Assembly: GCF_029945685.1 (NCBI RefSeq) | Contig: NZ_JAQSDA010000012.1 | Coordinates: forward strand, 62,001 to 126,000 | Source: Polaromonas sp. | GTDB taxonomy: Bacteria > Pseudomonadota > Gammaproteobacteria > Burkholderiales > Burkholderiaceae_C | DNA: 64,000 nucleotides | Direction: 5' to 3' | Shown: piece after piece, positions 16,966 through 25,877 of the stretch | How positions within the stretch are numbered: the first letter of the stretch is position 1 | Layout of the letters: each line of letters opens with the position of its first letter | Translations under genes and position numbers: made by a program | The notes under the pieces: generated by a model | Told to the model about the DNA's origin: nothing | Seen by the model: only the letters and a program-made list of their open reading frames with translations | Databases searched by the model: none

Positions 16966-19182
16966 ATGAGCGACACCACCCATCACCGAATCTGCCCCCT
17001 GTGCGAAGCCTGCTGCGGTCTCGAACTCAAGGTCCGCGAGGGCAAGGTCATCAGCATCCGTGGCCATGACAGCGACGCTTTCAGCGCCGGCTACATCTGC
17101 CCCAAGGGCGTGGCGCTGAAAGACCTGCACGAAGACCCGGACCGGCTGCGCACGCCGCTGATCAAGCGCAACGGGGAGTTTGTGCCGGCCAGCTGGGATG
17201 AAGCCTTTGCCGAGATCGAGCGCCGCCTGCCGCCACTTCTTGCGCAGCATGGCCGCCAGGCGGGCGCCATCAGCGTGGGCAATCCGTCGGCGCACAAGAT
17301 CGGCCTGCTGCTTTATTTTTCGCGGCTGGCCAAGGCGCTGGGATCGCGCAATGTATTTTCAGCGTCGACGCTGGACCAGATGCCCAAGCAGCTCTCCAGC
17401 GGGCTGATGTTCGGCCACTGGCTCAGCATTGCCGTGCCCGACATCACGCGCTGTGACTTTCTGCTGGTGCTGGGCGCGAATCCGCTGGCGAGCAACGGCA
17501 GTCTGTGGACCGTGCCCGACTTCAAGGGCAAGGCCAAGGCCATGCAGGCGCGTGGCGGCAAGCTGGTGGTGATCGACCCGCGCCGCACCGAAACTGCCGC
17601 CGTGGCGGACGCCCACCACTTCATCCGCCCCGGCGCCGACGTGTTCCTGCTGCTGGGCCTGGTACACACGCTGTTTGACGAAAAGCTGGTGCGGCTGGGG
17701 CGCATCGCGCCCCTGGTCGATGGTGTGGATGCTGTTGAAGCCGCCGTGCAGGGATTCAGCGCCGAGGTGGTGGCACCGCGCTGCGGCATCGACGCTCAAA
17801 CCATACGCAGCCTGGCGCGGCAACTCGCCGCTACGCCGCGCGCCGCGGTGTATGGCCGCATCGGCACCTGCACGCAGGAATACGGCACGCTGGCAAGCTG
17901 GCTGGTCGATGTGCTCAATGTGCTGACCGGCCACCTCGACGAGCCCGGCGGCGCGATGTTCCCGAAAGCCGCCGCCTTCGCGCACAACACCGCCGGCCAG
18001 CCCGGCAGCGGTCGCGGCATCACGACCGGGCGCCATACCAGCCGGGTCAGCGGTGCGCCCGAGGTCTTCGGCGAATTGCCCATGACCTGCCTGGCCGAAG
18101 AAATTGAAACGCCCGGCCCCGGCCAGGTGCGCGCGCTGATCACGGTGGCCAGCAACCCGGTGCTTTCATCACCCAACGGCGCGCGGCTGGCGCAGGCCCT
18201 CGACAGCCTGGACTTCATGGTCAGCCTGGACATCTATGTCAACGAAACCTCGCGCCATGCCGACGTGATCCTGCCCGGCCCGTCGCCGCTGGAGGACATG
18301 CATTACGACGTGGCGTTCCCGCAGTTTTCCTGGCGCAACCATGCGCGTTACAGCGCGCCGGTGTTCGCCGCGCCGCAAGGCCAGCCGGCGGAGTGGGAAA
18401 CCCTGCTCAAGCTCGCGGCCATCGTGCAGGGCGAAGGCGCCGGTGCCGATGCCGGGCAACTCGACGACCGCCACTTTGCCGAGGATGCCAAAAAACGGTT
18501 CGGCGACCACGCCGACGCCGTGATCGACGCCATGCAAGGTCTGCGCGGGCCGGACCGCCTGCTCGAACTCGCGCTGCGCACTGGCCCCTATGGCGACCAG
18601 TTTGGCCGGGACCCCGCAGGCCTGACCCTGGCCAAGGTGCAGGCCGCACCGAACGGCATCGACCTGGGTGAACTGCAGCCGCGCATGCCCGAGCTGCTGC
18701 GCACACCTTCCGGCAAGATTGAACTCGCGCCGCCCTCGCTGCTGAAGGACCTGCAGCGCGCCGCCCAGGCGATCACGCAGCCAGTGCCGGCCATGGTGAT
18801 CGTCGGCCGGCGCGACGTGCGCTCCAACAACAGCTGGATGCACAACCTGCCCGTGCTTGCGAAAGGGCCGATGCGCTGCACGGCGCTGGTTCACCCGGAC
18901 GACGCGAAGCGCCTGGGTCTGACGGACGGCGCGCCGGCGCGCATCAGCAACCAGGGACGCAGCATCGAGGCGCAAGTGCAGGTTAGCGAGGAGATGATGC
19001 CCGGCGTCGTGAGCCTGCCGCACGGCTGGGGCCATGGCCTCCCGGGCACGCGCATGGCGCTGGCCGCCGAACGGCCCGGCGCCAACCTCAATGCCCTGCT
19101 CGACGAAGACCGGCGCGACCCGCTGTCGGGCAACGCGGTGCTCAGCGGCGTGCCAGTGGAACTTCAGGCTGTCAGCGCCTGA
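16966..19182 (+). CDS. Molybdopterin-dependent oxidoreductase (MopB family)
   Basis: 738 aa with an N-terminal [4Fe-4S] motif (Cys10, Cys13, Cys17, Cys45), three molybdopterin-binding segments and the C-terminal cofactor domain (TALVHPDDAKRLGLTDG, VSLPHGWGHG). There is no Tat signal, so it is probably cytoplasmic. Where formate dehydrogenases and nitrate reductases have Cys, Sec or Ser as molybdenum ligand, this protein reads NVFSASTLDQMPK with no obvious Cys. AGGAGCC lies before the ATG. No partner subunit, cofactor-sulfurating gene or transporter adjoins it, so the substrate cannot be named. Confidence 0.88.
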   Translation: MSDTTHHRICPLCEACCGLELKVREGKVISIRGHDSDAFSAGYICPKGVALKDLHEDPDRLRTPLIKRNGEFVPASWDEAFAEIERRLPPLLAQHGRQAGAISVGNPSAHKIGLLLYFSRLAKALGSRNVFSASTLDQMPKQLSSGLMFGHWLSIAVPDITRCDFLLVLGANPLASNGSLWTVPDFKGKAKAMQARGGKLVVIDPRRTETAAVADAHHFIRPGADVFLLLGLVHTLFDEKLVRLGRIAPLVDGVDAVEAAVQGFSAEVVAPRCGIDAQTIRSLARQLAATPRAAVYGRIGTCTQEYGTLASWLVDVLNVLTGHLDEPGGAMFPKAAAFAHNTAGQPGSGRGITTGRHTSRVSGAPEVFGELPMTCLAEEIETPGPGQVRALITVASNPVLSSPNGARLAQALDSLDFMVSLDIYVNETSRHADVILPGPSPLEDMHYDVAFPQFSWRNHARYSAPVFAAPQGQPAEWETLLKLAAIVQGEGAGADAGQLDDRHFAEDAKKRFGDHADAVIDAMQGLRGPDRLLELALRTGPYGDQFGRDPAGLTLAKVQAAPNGIDLGELQPRMPELLRTPSGKIELAPPSLLKDLQRAAQAITQPVPAMVIVGRRDVRSNNSWMHNLPVLAKGPMRCTALVHPDDAKRLGLTDGAPARISNQGRSIEAQVQVSEEMMPGVVSLPHGWGHGLPGTRMALAAERPGANLNALLDEDRRDPLSGNAVLSGVPVELQAVSA

Positions 19183-19222
19183 GGCCAAGGTTTTCGCGAG
19201 CTTACTAAAGAAATCGCGCGTT

Positions 19223-19264
19223 GGCCCTTGTTGCACAGGCGCAAGCAGCTATCAAATAAATAGC
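19223..19264 (-). repeat. AT-core palindromic repeat
   Basis: Core GCTATCAAATAAATAGC (19248-19264), identical to the copy at 37080, with the tail GGCGCAAGCA on its left. It sits between the convergent mopB and SDR genes. Confidence 0.85.
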
Positions 19265-19280
19265 AGATTGAAGTAGCTCT

Positions 19281-20078
19281 TCAATCGACTGACATGCCGC
19301 AACTGAGGTTGACCACGGTGCCCGTCATGGCGCCGGCTTGTTCCGACGCGAGGAACACGGCGGTGTTGGCAATCTCGGCCAGGCGCGGCAGTCGCTTGAG
19401 CAGCGTGCCTTCGGCAGCGCCGGCCAGCATCTCGTCAATGCCCATGCCCGCGGGCAAGGCGACCTGGCGAAACACATCGCGGCTGTGAGAGCCCCGCGTC
19501 ACGGCCTCCGGAATCGCATGCGAGCGCAGGCAGAGCACGCGCACACCGTCAGCGCCCAGTTCACCAGCCAGATGCCGCGTCATGGCCTCCACACCCGCAC
19601 ACGCCACGCAGTGGCCCAGGAAGCCCGGGCCGACCATTTTTGCCGCCGGCGTGGTCAGCATCAGGATCACACCCGCCCCTTCCCTGACCATGTGCCGGGC
19701 CACCGCTTTGGCGGTGATGAAGTTGGTGCGGGAGTAGGCCTCCACCGGGTAGCTGTAGTCGGCCAGCGACAGGCTGGCCAGCGGCACCCCCTGCACGTGA
19801 AAAAAACCGACCGCGTTCAACGCAATGTCAATGCTGCCCGCTTCGGCCACCACTTTGTCCGCATGCCGGTTCACCGCGTCCTCATCCAGCGCATCCACCC
19901 GTGCGGTCTCCGCCTTGCCACCGGCGGCCACAATGTCGCGCGCCACCGCGTCGAGTTTTTCAGGCGAACGGCCCGCAAGAAACACGCGCGCGCCGGCCCC
20001 GGCAAATGCACGCGCCGCGGCGCCACCTATGACGCCGCCCCCGCCGTAGACCACGGCCACCTTGCTTCTCAGGATCAT
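19281..20078 (-). CDS. SDR-family protein with altered catalytic residues
   Basis: 265 aa with a Rossmann start (VAVVYGGGGVIGGAAARAFA), the NAV variant of the NNAG motif and a typical C-terminus (FLASEQAGAMTGTVVNLSCG). At the YxxxK site it reads HCVAC (His156, Cys160) before AGVEAMTRHLAGEL, so the canonical Tyr and Lys are both replaced; the usual catalytic Ser region reads LTTPA. It may bind NAD(P) without standard dehydrogenase chemistry. The start is 16 bp after the DUF1428 gene stop on the same strand, so the two are probably co-transcribed. Confidence 0.85.
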   Translation of the reverse strand: MILRSKVAVVYGGGGVIGGAAARAFAGAGARVFLAGRSPEKLDAVARDIVAAGGKAETARVDALDEDAVNRHADKVVAEAGSIDIALNAVGFFHVQGVPLASLSLADYSYPVEAYSRTNFITAKAVARHMVREGAGVILMLTTPAAKMVGPGFLGHCVACAGVEAMTRHLAGELGADGVRVLCLRSHAIPEAVTRGSHSRDVFRQVALPAGMGIDEMLAGAAEGTLLKRLPRLAEIANTAVFLASEQAGAMTGTVVNLSCGMSVD

Positions 20079-20094
20079 TTTTTGTTCCGGCGGT

Positions 20095-20457
20095 TTACAG
20101 CTCGACCAGTGTCTTGAAGCCGCCCCAGAACATGCGTTTGCCGTCGAAAGGCATGGCTTTCGGGTCCATCATGTCGGCCAGACGCGGGTCACTCATGACC
20201 TTGGCGTTGACCGCGTCGCGGTGCTTGCGCGAGGTGTAGACGATCCACGAAAAAACCACCGTCTCGTTGGCCTTGAGCTTGACGCTTTGCGGAAACGAGG
20301 TGCTCTTGCCTGGTTTCACATCGTCGGCCACACATTCGACGTATTCCAGCGCGCCGTGCTCGCGCCAGATCTTGCCGGCCTTTCGCGCCATGCGGCGGTA
20401 GGCATCCAGGTTTTCCGTAGGTACCGGAACGACAAATCCATCAACATAACGACTCAT
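20095..20457 (-). CDS. DUF1428 family protein
   Basis: 120 aa starting MSRYVDGFVVPVP and continuing AYRRMARKAGKIWREHGALEYVEC, the hallmark of DUF1428, a small dimeric ferredoxin-like alpha-beta barrel family with no assigned reaction. AAGGAGAG precedes the ATG. First gene of a two-gene unit with the SDR. Confidence 0.9.
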   Translation of the reverse strand: MSRYVDGFVVPVPTENLDAYRRMARKAGKIWREHGALEYVECVADDVKPGKSTSFPQSVKLKANETVVFSWIVYTSRKHRDAVNAKVMSDPRLADMMDPKAMPFDGKRMFWGGFKTLVEL

Positions 20458-20503
20458 GTGAACTCTCCTTGGGTTTACTCAAAAGATTAGGGAGCGCTTG
20501 CAG

Positions 20504-20541
20504 GCCGCAGCCTTGCCCGTTTTTCGGCGGGGAGCTGCGGC
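20504..20541 (-). terminator. Possible hairpin after the MFS gene
   Basis: GCCGCAGC and GCTGCGGC pair with an inner CCCG/CGGG stem, directly beyond the MFS stop on the minus strand. There is no T-run, so at best it is a weak or Rho-assisted terminator. Confidence 0.35.
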
Positions 20542-21804
20542 TTACTCCGCACCCTGCCCGGCGGCTGGCAATGTGGCAGCCGCAACGCCGGTACGCATCA
20601 GCACCGCGCCCAGTACCGCCGCGGCGGCCGCAAACACAGCCCCCAGAAGAAAAGCCAGCTGGTAGCCGCCATTGAGGGCTGCCAGCGGCTGCGCGCCCGC
20701 GCTCGTCAGGTGAGCGGTACGTGCGGCGGCTGCGCTGGCCAGCACCGCCAGCCCCAACGCCCCGCCCATCATGAAGGCGGTGTTGACCACGCCCGACGCA
20801 ATGCCCGACTCGCTCGGCGCCACATCGCTCATGGCGGCCAGCAGCACAGGGTTGAAGGCCATGATCAGGTTGGCCGGCAGAAAGCCCAGCCCGACCTGCA
20901 TCGCGCTGTAGCCCAGCACCAACTGCATATAGAGCGCGGAAATAAAGAACCAGGCAAACATGGCCGCTGCCCACAACACACCGACGAGGTTGGCTACGGC
21001 CACATTGCGCAGGCGAAACAGGCCCAGGGGCACCAGCGGCGTGGGCACGCGCGACTCGATGCGCAGGAACACGCCCATCAGCACGGCTGCTGCGGCCAGC
21101 ATCCCCAGCGTCTGCGAGGAAGTCCAGCCGGTCTCGTTGCCGTTGACGATGGCGTAGACCGCCAGCATCAGCGACGAAGTCACCGTGACTGCGCCCGCCA
21201 CGTCAAGACGCGCGCCTGCCGCCCGCCCGCGCCCGCCGGGCAGCAGAACCAGGCACAGGGCGAAGACAGCCACGCCTATGGGCAGGTTGACGAGAAAGAT
21301 CCAGTGCCAGTTGAGGGCATCGGTCAGCACGCCGCCCAGCAGCACGCCTATGCTGCCGCCGCCGGCACAGACAAAACCGTAGACACCCATGGCCTTGGCC
21401 CGCTCGGCCGGCTCGATGAACAGATTCATGATGAGGGAGAGCGCAATGGCCGACACCACGGCGCCGCCCAGACCCTGCACGGCGCGCGCCACAATCAGCA
21501 GCCCTTGGGAGTTGGCCAGGCCGCAGGCCAGTGACGCCAGCGTGAACAGCACCAGGCCGGCCAGAAACAGCCGGCGTTGCCCGTACAGGTCACCCAGCCT
21601 TCCGCCCAGCAGCAGAAAGCCGCCAAACGTGAGCATGTAGGCATTGACGACCCAGACCAGCGAGGTCTCCGAAAAAGCCAGGTCGGTGCGTATCGACGGC
21701 AGGGCCACGTTCACGATGGTGGTGTCGAGCACGATCATCAGCACACCGAGGCAAAGCACAGTGAGCGCCCACCAGCGTCTGCGGCTGTCCATCGCGGCAC
21801 TCAT
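20542..21804 (-). CDS. MFS drug-efflux transporter, DHA2 (EmrB/QacA) type, internally shortened
   Basis: 420 aa. The DHA2 signatures are present: LDTTIVNVALPSI in helix 1, GGRLGDLYGQRRLF after helix 2, RAVQGLGGAVV, and LLGGVLTDALNWHWIFLVNLP in helix 5. Members usually have 14 helices and about 470-490 residues. Here FLPANLIM runs straight into AFNPVLLAAMSDVAPSESG, segments that in relatives are separated by roughly 60 residues with about two helices, so an in-frame internal deletion is likely. The start is ATG 21804 or 21792; the frame also offers GTG at 21810. A perfect inverted repeat (21934-21952) lies about 130 bp upstream. Confidence 0.85.
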   Translation of the reverse strand: MSAAMDSRRRWWALTVLCLGVLMIVLDTTIVNVALPSIRTDLAFSETSLVWVVNAYMLTFGGFLLLGGRLGDLYGQRRLFLAGLVLFTLASLACGLANSQGLLIVARAVQGLGGAVVSAIALSLIMNLFIEPAERAKAMGVYGFVCAGGGSIGVLLGGVLTDALNWHWIFLVNLPIGVAVFALCLVLLPGGRGRAAGARLDVAGAVTVTSSLMLAVYAIVNGNETGWTSSQTLGMLAAAAVLMGVFLRIESRVPTPLVPLGLFRLRNVAVANLVGVLWAAAMFAWFFISALYMQLVLGYSAMQVGLGFLPANLIMAFNPVLLAAMSDVAPSESGIASGVVNTAFMMGGALGLAVLASAAAARTAHLTSAGAQPLAALNGGYQLAFLLGAVFAAAAAVLGAVLMRTGVAAATLPAAGQGAE

Positions 21805-21933
21805 GCGCACCGCCCGGGACAGCCGGACGCCGGCGCTGCGGGTTGGACGGAAAAACGAGACATCGGCAAGTCCATGGTTGTGCTTTCAAGGCAAGTGTGC
21901 AAAAAGTGGGCGGGAACCACACACTTTCATTAA

Positions 21934-21952
21934 TTGTGTACGGTGTACACAA
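21934..21952. promoter_or_regulatory. Operator-like perfect inverted repeat
   Basis: TTGTGTAC-GGT-GTACACAA, two perfect 8-base arms with a 3-base spacer, in an AT-rich stretch upstream of the MFS gene. The form suits a dimeric TetR, MarR or GntR repressor. No regulator gene is adjacent. Confidence 0.62.
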
Positions 21953-22035
21953 AAGCATACCAAAAATCATGAGCAGCGTCCACATCACGGGTGCCCGCTG
22001 CAGTTGGCGCCCTCCGTCGGGGCCGGATCGCTCTT

Positions 22036-22090
22036 TTTTTGATAGCTGCTTGCGTCCGTCCGTAAAGGGCTCAAGGCACTTTTGGCTACC
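22036..22090 (+). repeat. AT-core repeat, partial copy
   Basis: GATAGCTGCTTGCGTCCGTC, then a tail with AAGGGCTCAAGGC and a closing GGCTACC. Only the right arm of the core is kept. Confidence 0.65.
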
Positions 22091-22238
22091 AACCGCCAAC
22101 ACGGACCGGCACCGGCACCGCCCGGGCTGTCGGCATGCACTGACAGCCAGCGGGGACCGTGACTGATGAAAATGCGTGGCGCAGGCGCCTAAGGTGGATC
22201 CTGAATCCATTCACCACGCAAGCACTCACGGAGCCCGC

Positions 22239-22739
22239 ATGAACACCCCTACTGCCGACAAGCAAACCCTCTGGGACCTGATCAAGGACATCAAATTCGG
22301 CATGCTGACGCACCGCCATACCGACGGCATGCTGCACAGCCACCCGCTGACCACCCAGAACCAGTCTGCTGACGAAGACGCGCGTCTGTATTTCTTTGTT
22401 TCACGCAACAGCGAAATCGCCCGCCGCCTGGGGCAGGACGGCAATGTCAACGTGTCGTACGCCGACCCCGGCCGGGACAGCTATGTGTCCCTGTCCGGCC
22501 AGGGCGCGATTGTCGAAGACAGCGCGAAAAAGGCAGCCCTGTGGTCGCCGATGGCCAAGGCCTGGTTTCAAGGCCCCACTGATCCGGATCTCGGGCTGCT
22601 GGAAATCAGCATCCGCCACGCCGAATACTGGGACGTGAAGGAAAGCAAGATGGTTCAGTTGGCCAAGATGGCCAAAGCCGCGCTGACCGGCGAGCCACCG
22701 AAAAACCTGGGCGAGCACAAAGAGCTGAAGCTGTCCTGA
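22239..22739 (+). CDS. General-stress FMN-binding split-barrel protein (PNPOx-like)
   Basis: 166 aa of the general stress protein 26 group: LWDLIKDIKFGMLTHRHTDG, SHPLTTQN, LYFFVSRNSEIARRL, VNVSYADPGRDSYVSLSGQG. Relatives bind FMN or FAD and are induced by stress; none of the motifs indicates vitamin B6 synthesis. The ATG at 22239 begins just before the conserved domain; the frame upstream has no support. Different from the PNPOx-like protein at 5814. Confidence 0.88.
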   Translation: MNTPTADKQTLWDLIKDIKFGMLTHRHTDGMLHSHPLTTQNQSADEDARLYFFVSRNSEIARRLGQDGNVNVSYADPGRDSYVSLSGQGAIVEDSAKKAALWSPMAKAWFQGPTDPDLGLLEISIRHAEYWDVKESKMVQLAKMAKAALTGEPPKNLGEHKELKLS

Positions 22740-22756
22740 AGCACCGGTTGCACGAC

Positions 22757-23140
22757 ATGCCACTTCTGTGCTTCAACAAGGCGACCGACCCGGCCGCACC
22801 CGACGACCTGCGGATCAACCCGGCGGCCGTGCTCTACGTGGAAGCATCGCGGGCGGACCTGCTCGGCCAGACCACCATCCACCTGCTGGGACAGGGCACC
22901 AGCGTTAACGCGGTCACGCAGTCCACCGCCACCGTGATCAGTGCCATCGGCGGCCTGGTGGGCGCCAGGCGCCACTACCTTGCGCCGCCGCCCGACGATG
23001 GGGCGAGCACCGTGTACATCTCACCCATCAATGTCAGCCATGTGCGGCCCAACCTGCCCGCCTCGTCGGACTTCTGGTATGTGAAGTTTGTCGACGGTTC
23101 GGAGTTGCGCATCGTTGACCCCTTGCCGAGCGGTCTGTAG
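22757..23140 (+). CDS. Hypothetical protein
   Basis: 127 aa, not recognised. It holds two similar beta-rich segments, INPAAVLYVEASRADLLGQT and ISPINVSHVRPNLPASSDFW, each going from an Ile-(Asn/Ser)-Pro start to a strand-rich stretch, suggesting a duplicated small domain. No signal peptide or metal motif. The ATG at 22757 is used; a TTG at 22748 is in frame. It is 17 bp after the stress-protein stop and followed by a strong terminator, so it is probably the last gene of that transcript. Confidence 0.65.
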   Translation: MPLLCFNKATDPAAPDDLRINPAAVLYVEASRADLLGQTTIHLLGQGTSVNAVTQSTATVISAIGGLVGARRHYLAPPPDDGASTVYISPINVSHVRPNLPASSDFWYVKFVDGSELRIVDPLPSGL

Positions 23141-23151
23141 ATCGCCCAGAC

Positions 23152-23187
23152 AAAAAGCCCCGCAACTTTCGCTGCGGGGCTTTTTTT
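23152..23187. terminator. Bidirectional intrinsic terminator
   Basis: Stem AGCCCCGCA / TGCGGGGCT with an 8-base loop, a T-run on the right and an A-run on the left. It ends both the 22757 gene and the convergent acnB. Confidence 0.93.
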
Positions 23188-23201
23188 CGGGAGCGCCTGA
23201 C

Positions 23202-25817
23202 TTAAGCCGGCACGCTGTCCTTCACCGTATCCGCCATGTCGGTGTAATCCTTGACCTGGTCAAAGTTCAGGTACTGGTAGACCTCGGCACTGGCGGCCGT
23301 CAGCACACCCATGTCGGCCATGTATTCCTGTTTCGTCGGGATGCGGCCCAGCTTGGAGCAGATGGCGGCCAGTTCGGCAGAACCGAGGTAGACGTTGGAG
23401 TTTTTACCCAGGCGGTTCGGGAAGTTGCGTGTCGAGGTGGAGAACACCGTCGCGCCCTCTTTCACCTGCGCCTGGTTGCCCATGCACAGGCTGCAGCCCG
23501 GCATTTCCATGCGCGCACCGGCCGAACCGAGCACGCCGTAGTGGCCTTCTTCTGTAAGTTGTTTGGCGTCCATCTTGGTCGGCGGCGCCATCCACAGCTT
23601 GACCGGGATGTCGCGCTTGTTCTCGAGCAGCTTGGACGCAGCGCGGAAATGGCCGATGTTGGTCATGCAGCTGCCGATGAACACCTCATCAATCTTGCTG
23701 CCGGCCACTTCGCCGAGGGTCTTCACGTCGTCCGGATCGTTCGGGCAGGCCACGATGGGTTCGTGGATGTCGGCCAGGTCGATCTCGATCACGGCGGTGT
23801 ATTCCGCATCGGCATCGGCCTTGAGCAGTTGCGGGTCGGCCAGCCAGGCCTCCATGGCGGCGATGCGGCGCTTGATGGTGCGCACGTCCGAGTAACCCGA
23901 GGCAATCATCCACTTGAGCATGGTGATGTTGCTGGTGATGTACTCGATGATGGGTTCCTTGTTCAGGTGCACCGTGCAGCCGCCGGCAGAGCGCTCGGCC
24001 GAGGCATCGCTGAGTTCAAACGCCTGCTCGACCTTCAGATCGGGCAAGCCTTCGATTTCGAGGATGCGTCCCGAGAAGATGTTCTTCTTGCCCTGCTTGG
24101 CGACCGTCAGCAGGCCGGCCTTGATGGCATACAGCGGAATCGCGTTGACCAGGTCGCGCAGGGTGATGCCGGGCTGCATCTGGCCCTTGAAACGAACCAG
24201 CACCGACTCGGGCATGTCCAGGGGCATCACGCCGGTGGCAGCGCCAAAAGCGACCAGGCCAGAGCCTGCCGGGAAGCTGATGCCGATGGGGAACCGTGTG
24301 TGGCTGTCACCGCCGGTGCCGACCGTGTCGGGCAGAAGCATGCGGTTGAGCCAGCTGTGGATGATGCCGTCGCCCGGGCGCAGCGGGATGCCGCCGCGGT
24401 CGCTCATGAACTCGGGCAACTCGTGGTGCATCTTCACGTCGACCGGCTTGGGATAGGCGGCGGTGTGGCAGAAGGACTGCATCACCAGGTCAGCCGAAAA
24501 GCCCAGGCAGGCCAGGTCTTTCAGCTCGTCGCGGGTCATCGGGCCAGTGGTGTCCTGGGAACCGACGGAGGTCATCTTCGGCTCGCAATAGGTTCCCGGG
24601 CGCACGCCCTGGCCTTCGGGCAGACCGACTGCGCGGCCGACCATTTTCTGCGCCAGCGTGAAACCACGCTCGCTGGCGACGGGTGCCTGCGGCAGGCGGA
24701 ACAGGGTGGAGACCGGCAAGCCCAACGCCCAGCGCGCCTTGGCGGTCAGGCCGCGGCCGACGATCAGCGGAATGCGGCCGCCGGCGCGCACTTCGTCAAA
24801 CAACACCTCGCTCTTGAGCTTGAATTCGGCGATGACCTTGCCGTCTTTCAGCGCCTTGCCGTCGTAGGGGCGCAGCTCGATCACGTCGCCCATGGCCATC
24901 TGGCTCACGTCGAGCTCGATCGGCAGCGCGCCCGAGTCTTCCATGGTGTTGTAGAAAATCGGCGCGATTTTTGCGCCCAGGCAGACACCGCCAAAACGCT
25001 TGTTCGGCACAAAAGGGATGTCCTGACCGGTGAACCACAGCACCGAGTTGGTGGCCGACTTGCGTGACGAGCCGGTGCCCACCACGTCGCCGACATAGGC
25101 CACGAGGTTGCCCTTGGCTTTCAGCTCCTCGATGAATTTGACCGGGCCGCGTTTGCCGTCTTCTTCCGGCGTGACGCCGGGACGGGCATTTTTGTGCATC
25201 GCCAGCGCGTGCAGCGGAATGTCGGGGCGGCTCCAGGCGTCGGGTGCAGGCGACAGGTCGTCGGTGTTGATCTCCCCGGCCACCTTGAACACGGTCAGCT
25301 TGATGGACTCAGGGACTTCGGGGCGGCTGGTGAACCACTCGGCATCGGCCCAGCTTTGCAGCACGGCCTTGGCGTATTTGTTGCCCTTGTCGGCTTTTTC
25401 CTTGACGTCGTGAAACTGGTCGAACATCAGCAGGGTATTTTTCAGGCCGCTGGCGGCCTGGCTGGCGACGCTGTCTTCGGCGTCGTCGAGCAAATCGATC
25501 ATCGGGCTGATGTTGTAGCCCCCAAGCATGGTGCCCAGCAATTGCGTGGCCTTTTCACGCGAGATCAACGAACACTTCTCGGTCCCGTGTGCCACGGCGG
25601 CCAGGTAGCTGGCCTTGACTTTGGCCGCGTCATCAACGCCGGCCGGCACGCGGTGCGTGATCAGCTCGACCAGAAAGGCCTCTTCGCCCTTGGGCGGGTT
25701 CTTCAGCAGCTCGATGACTTCGCCCGTCTGTTTGGCCGACAGCGGCAGCGGCGGGATGCCGAGCGCGGCGCGCTCGGCCACGTGGTTGCGATAACTTGTG
25801 ATGAACTCGGACACCAT
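23202..25817 (-). CDS. acnB: Aconitate hydratase B (bifunctional with 2-methylisocitrate dehydratase)
   Basis: 871 aa, the normal length for AcnB, with its domain order reversed relative to AcnA: an N-terminal HEAT-like domain, the swivelling domain ([17 protein letters not shown]), then the cluster domains with [16 protein letters not shown] and [11 protein letters not shown] providing the [4Fe-4S] cysteines. The ATG at 25817 ([17 protein letters not shown]) is preceded by AGGAGAAA; codons further upstream lack support. First of several TCA-cycle genes clustered here, on the same strand as the lyase and mdh. Confidence 0.97.
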   Translation of the reverse strand: MVSEFITSYRNHVAERAALGIPPLPLSAKQTGEVIELLKNPPKGEEAFLVELITHRVPAGVDDAAKVKASYLAAVAHGTEKCSLISREKATQLLGTMLGGYNISPMIDLLDDAEDSVASQAASGLKNTLLMFDQFHDVKEKADKGNKYAKAVLQSWADAEWFTSRPEVPESIKLTVFKVAGEINTDDLSPAPDAWSRPDIPLHALAMHKNARPGVTPEEDGKRGPVKFIEELKAKGNLVAYVGDVVGTGSSRKSATNSVLWFTGQDIPFVPNKRFGGVCLGAKIAPIFYNTMEDSGALPIELDVSQMAMGDVIELRPYDGKALKDGKVIAEFKLKSEVLFDEVRAGGRIPLIVGRGLTAKARWALGLPVSTLFRLPQAPVASERGFTLAQKMVGRAVGLPEGQGVRPGTYCEPKMTSVGSQDTTGPMTRDELKDLACLGFSADLVMQSFCHTAAYPKPVDVKMHHELPEFMSDRGGIPLRPGDGIIHSWLNRMLLPDTVGTGGDSHTRFPIGISFPAGSGLVAFGAATGVMPLDMPESVLVRFKGQMQPGITLRDLVNAIPLYAIKAGLLTVAKQGKKNIFSGRILEIEGLPDLKVEQAFELSDASAERSAGGCTVHLNKEPIIEYITSNITMLKWMIASGYSDVRTIKRRIAAMEAWLADPQLLKADADAEYTAVIEIDLADIHEPIVACPNDPDDVKTLGEVAGSKIDEVFIGSCMTNIGHFRAASKLLENKRDIPVKLWMAPPTKMDAKQLTEEGHYGVLGSAGARMEMPGCSLCMGNQAQVKEGATVFSTSTRNFPNRLGKNSNVYLGSAELAAICSKLGRIPTKQEYMADMGVLTAASAEVYQYLNFDQVKDYTDMADTVKDSVPA

Positions 25818-25877
25818 GGTTTTTTCTCCTGTACTCAAAAAAATTTCAAAGCAGCGCGCGCCGTTGCTGGTCAGCTG

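Larger units (their letters stand above)
21805..22238. other. 434-bp intergenic region
   Basis: Divergent region between the MFS pump and the stress-protein gene. It contains an operator-like inverted repeat (21934-21952) and an AT-core repeat copy (22036-22090). No convincing small gene or structured RNA was found. Confidence 0.6.

Noticed and set aside
15486-16979. A 497-codon minus-strand frame joining the small membrane protein to an antisense stretch of the XRE gene
   Set aside because: Only the 141 codons after ATG 15911, which has a good Shine-Dalgarno, look protein-like; the rest is the shadow of the XRE gene.
23088-25067. A 659-codon open frame antisense to acnB
   Set aside because: Shadow of the opposite strand; biased His/Gln/Arg composition and no motif.
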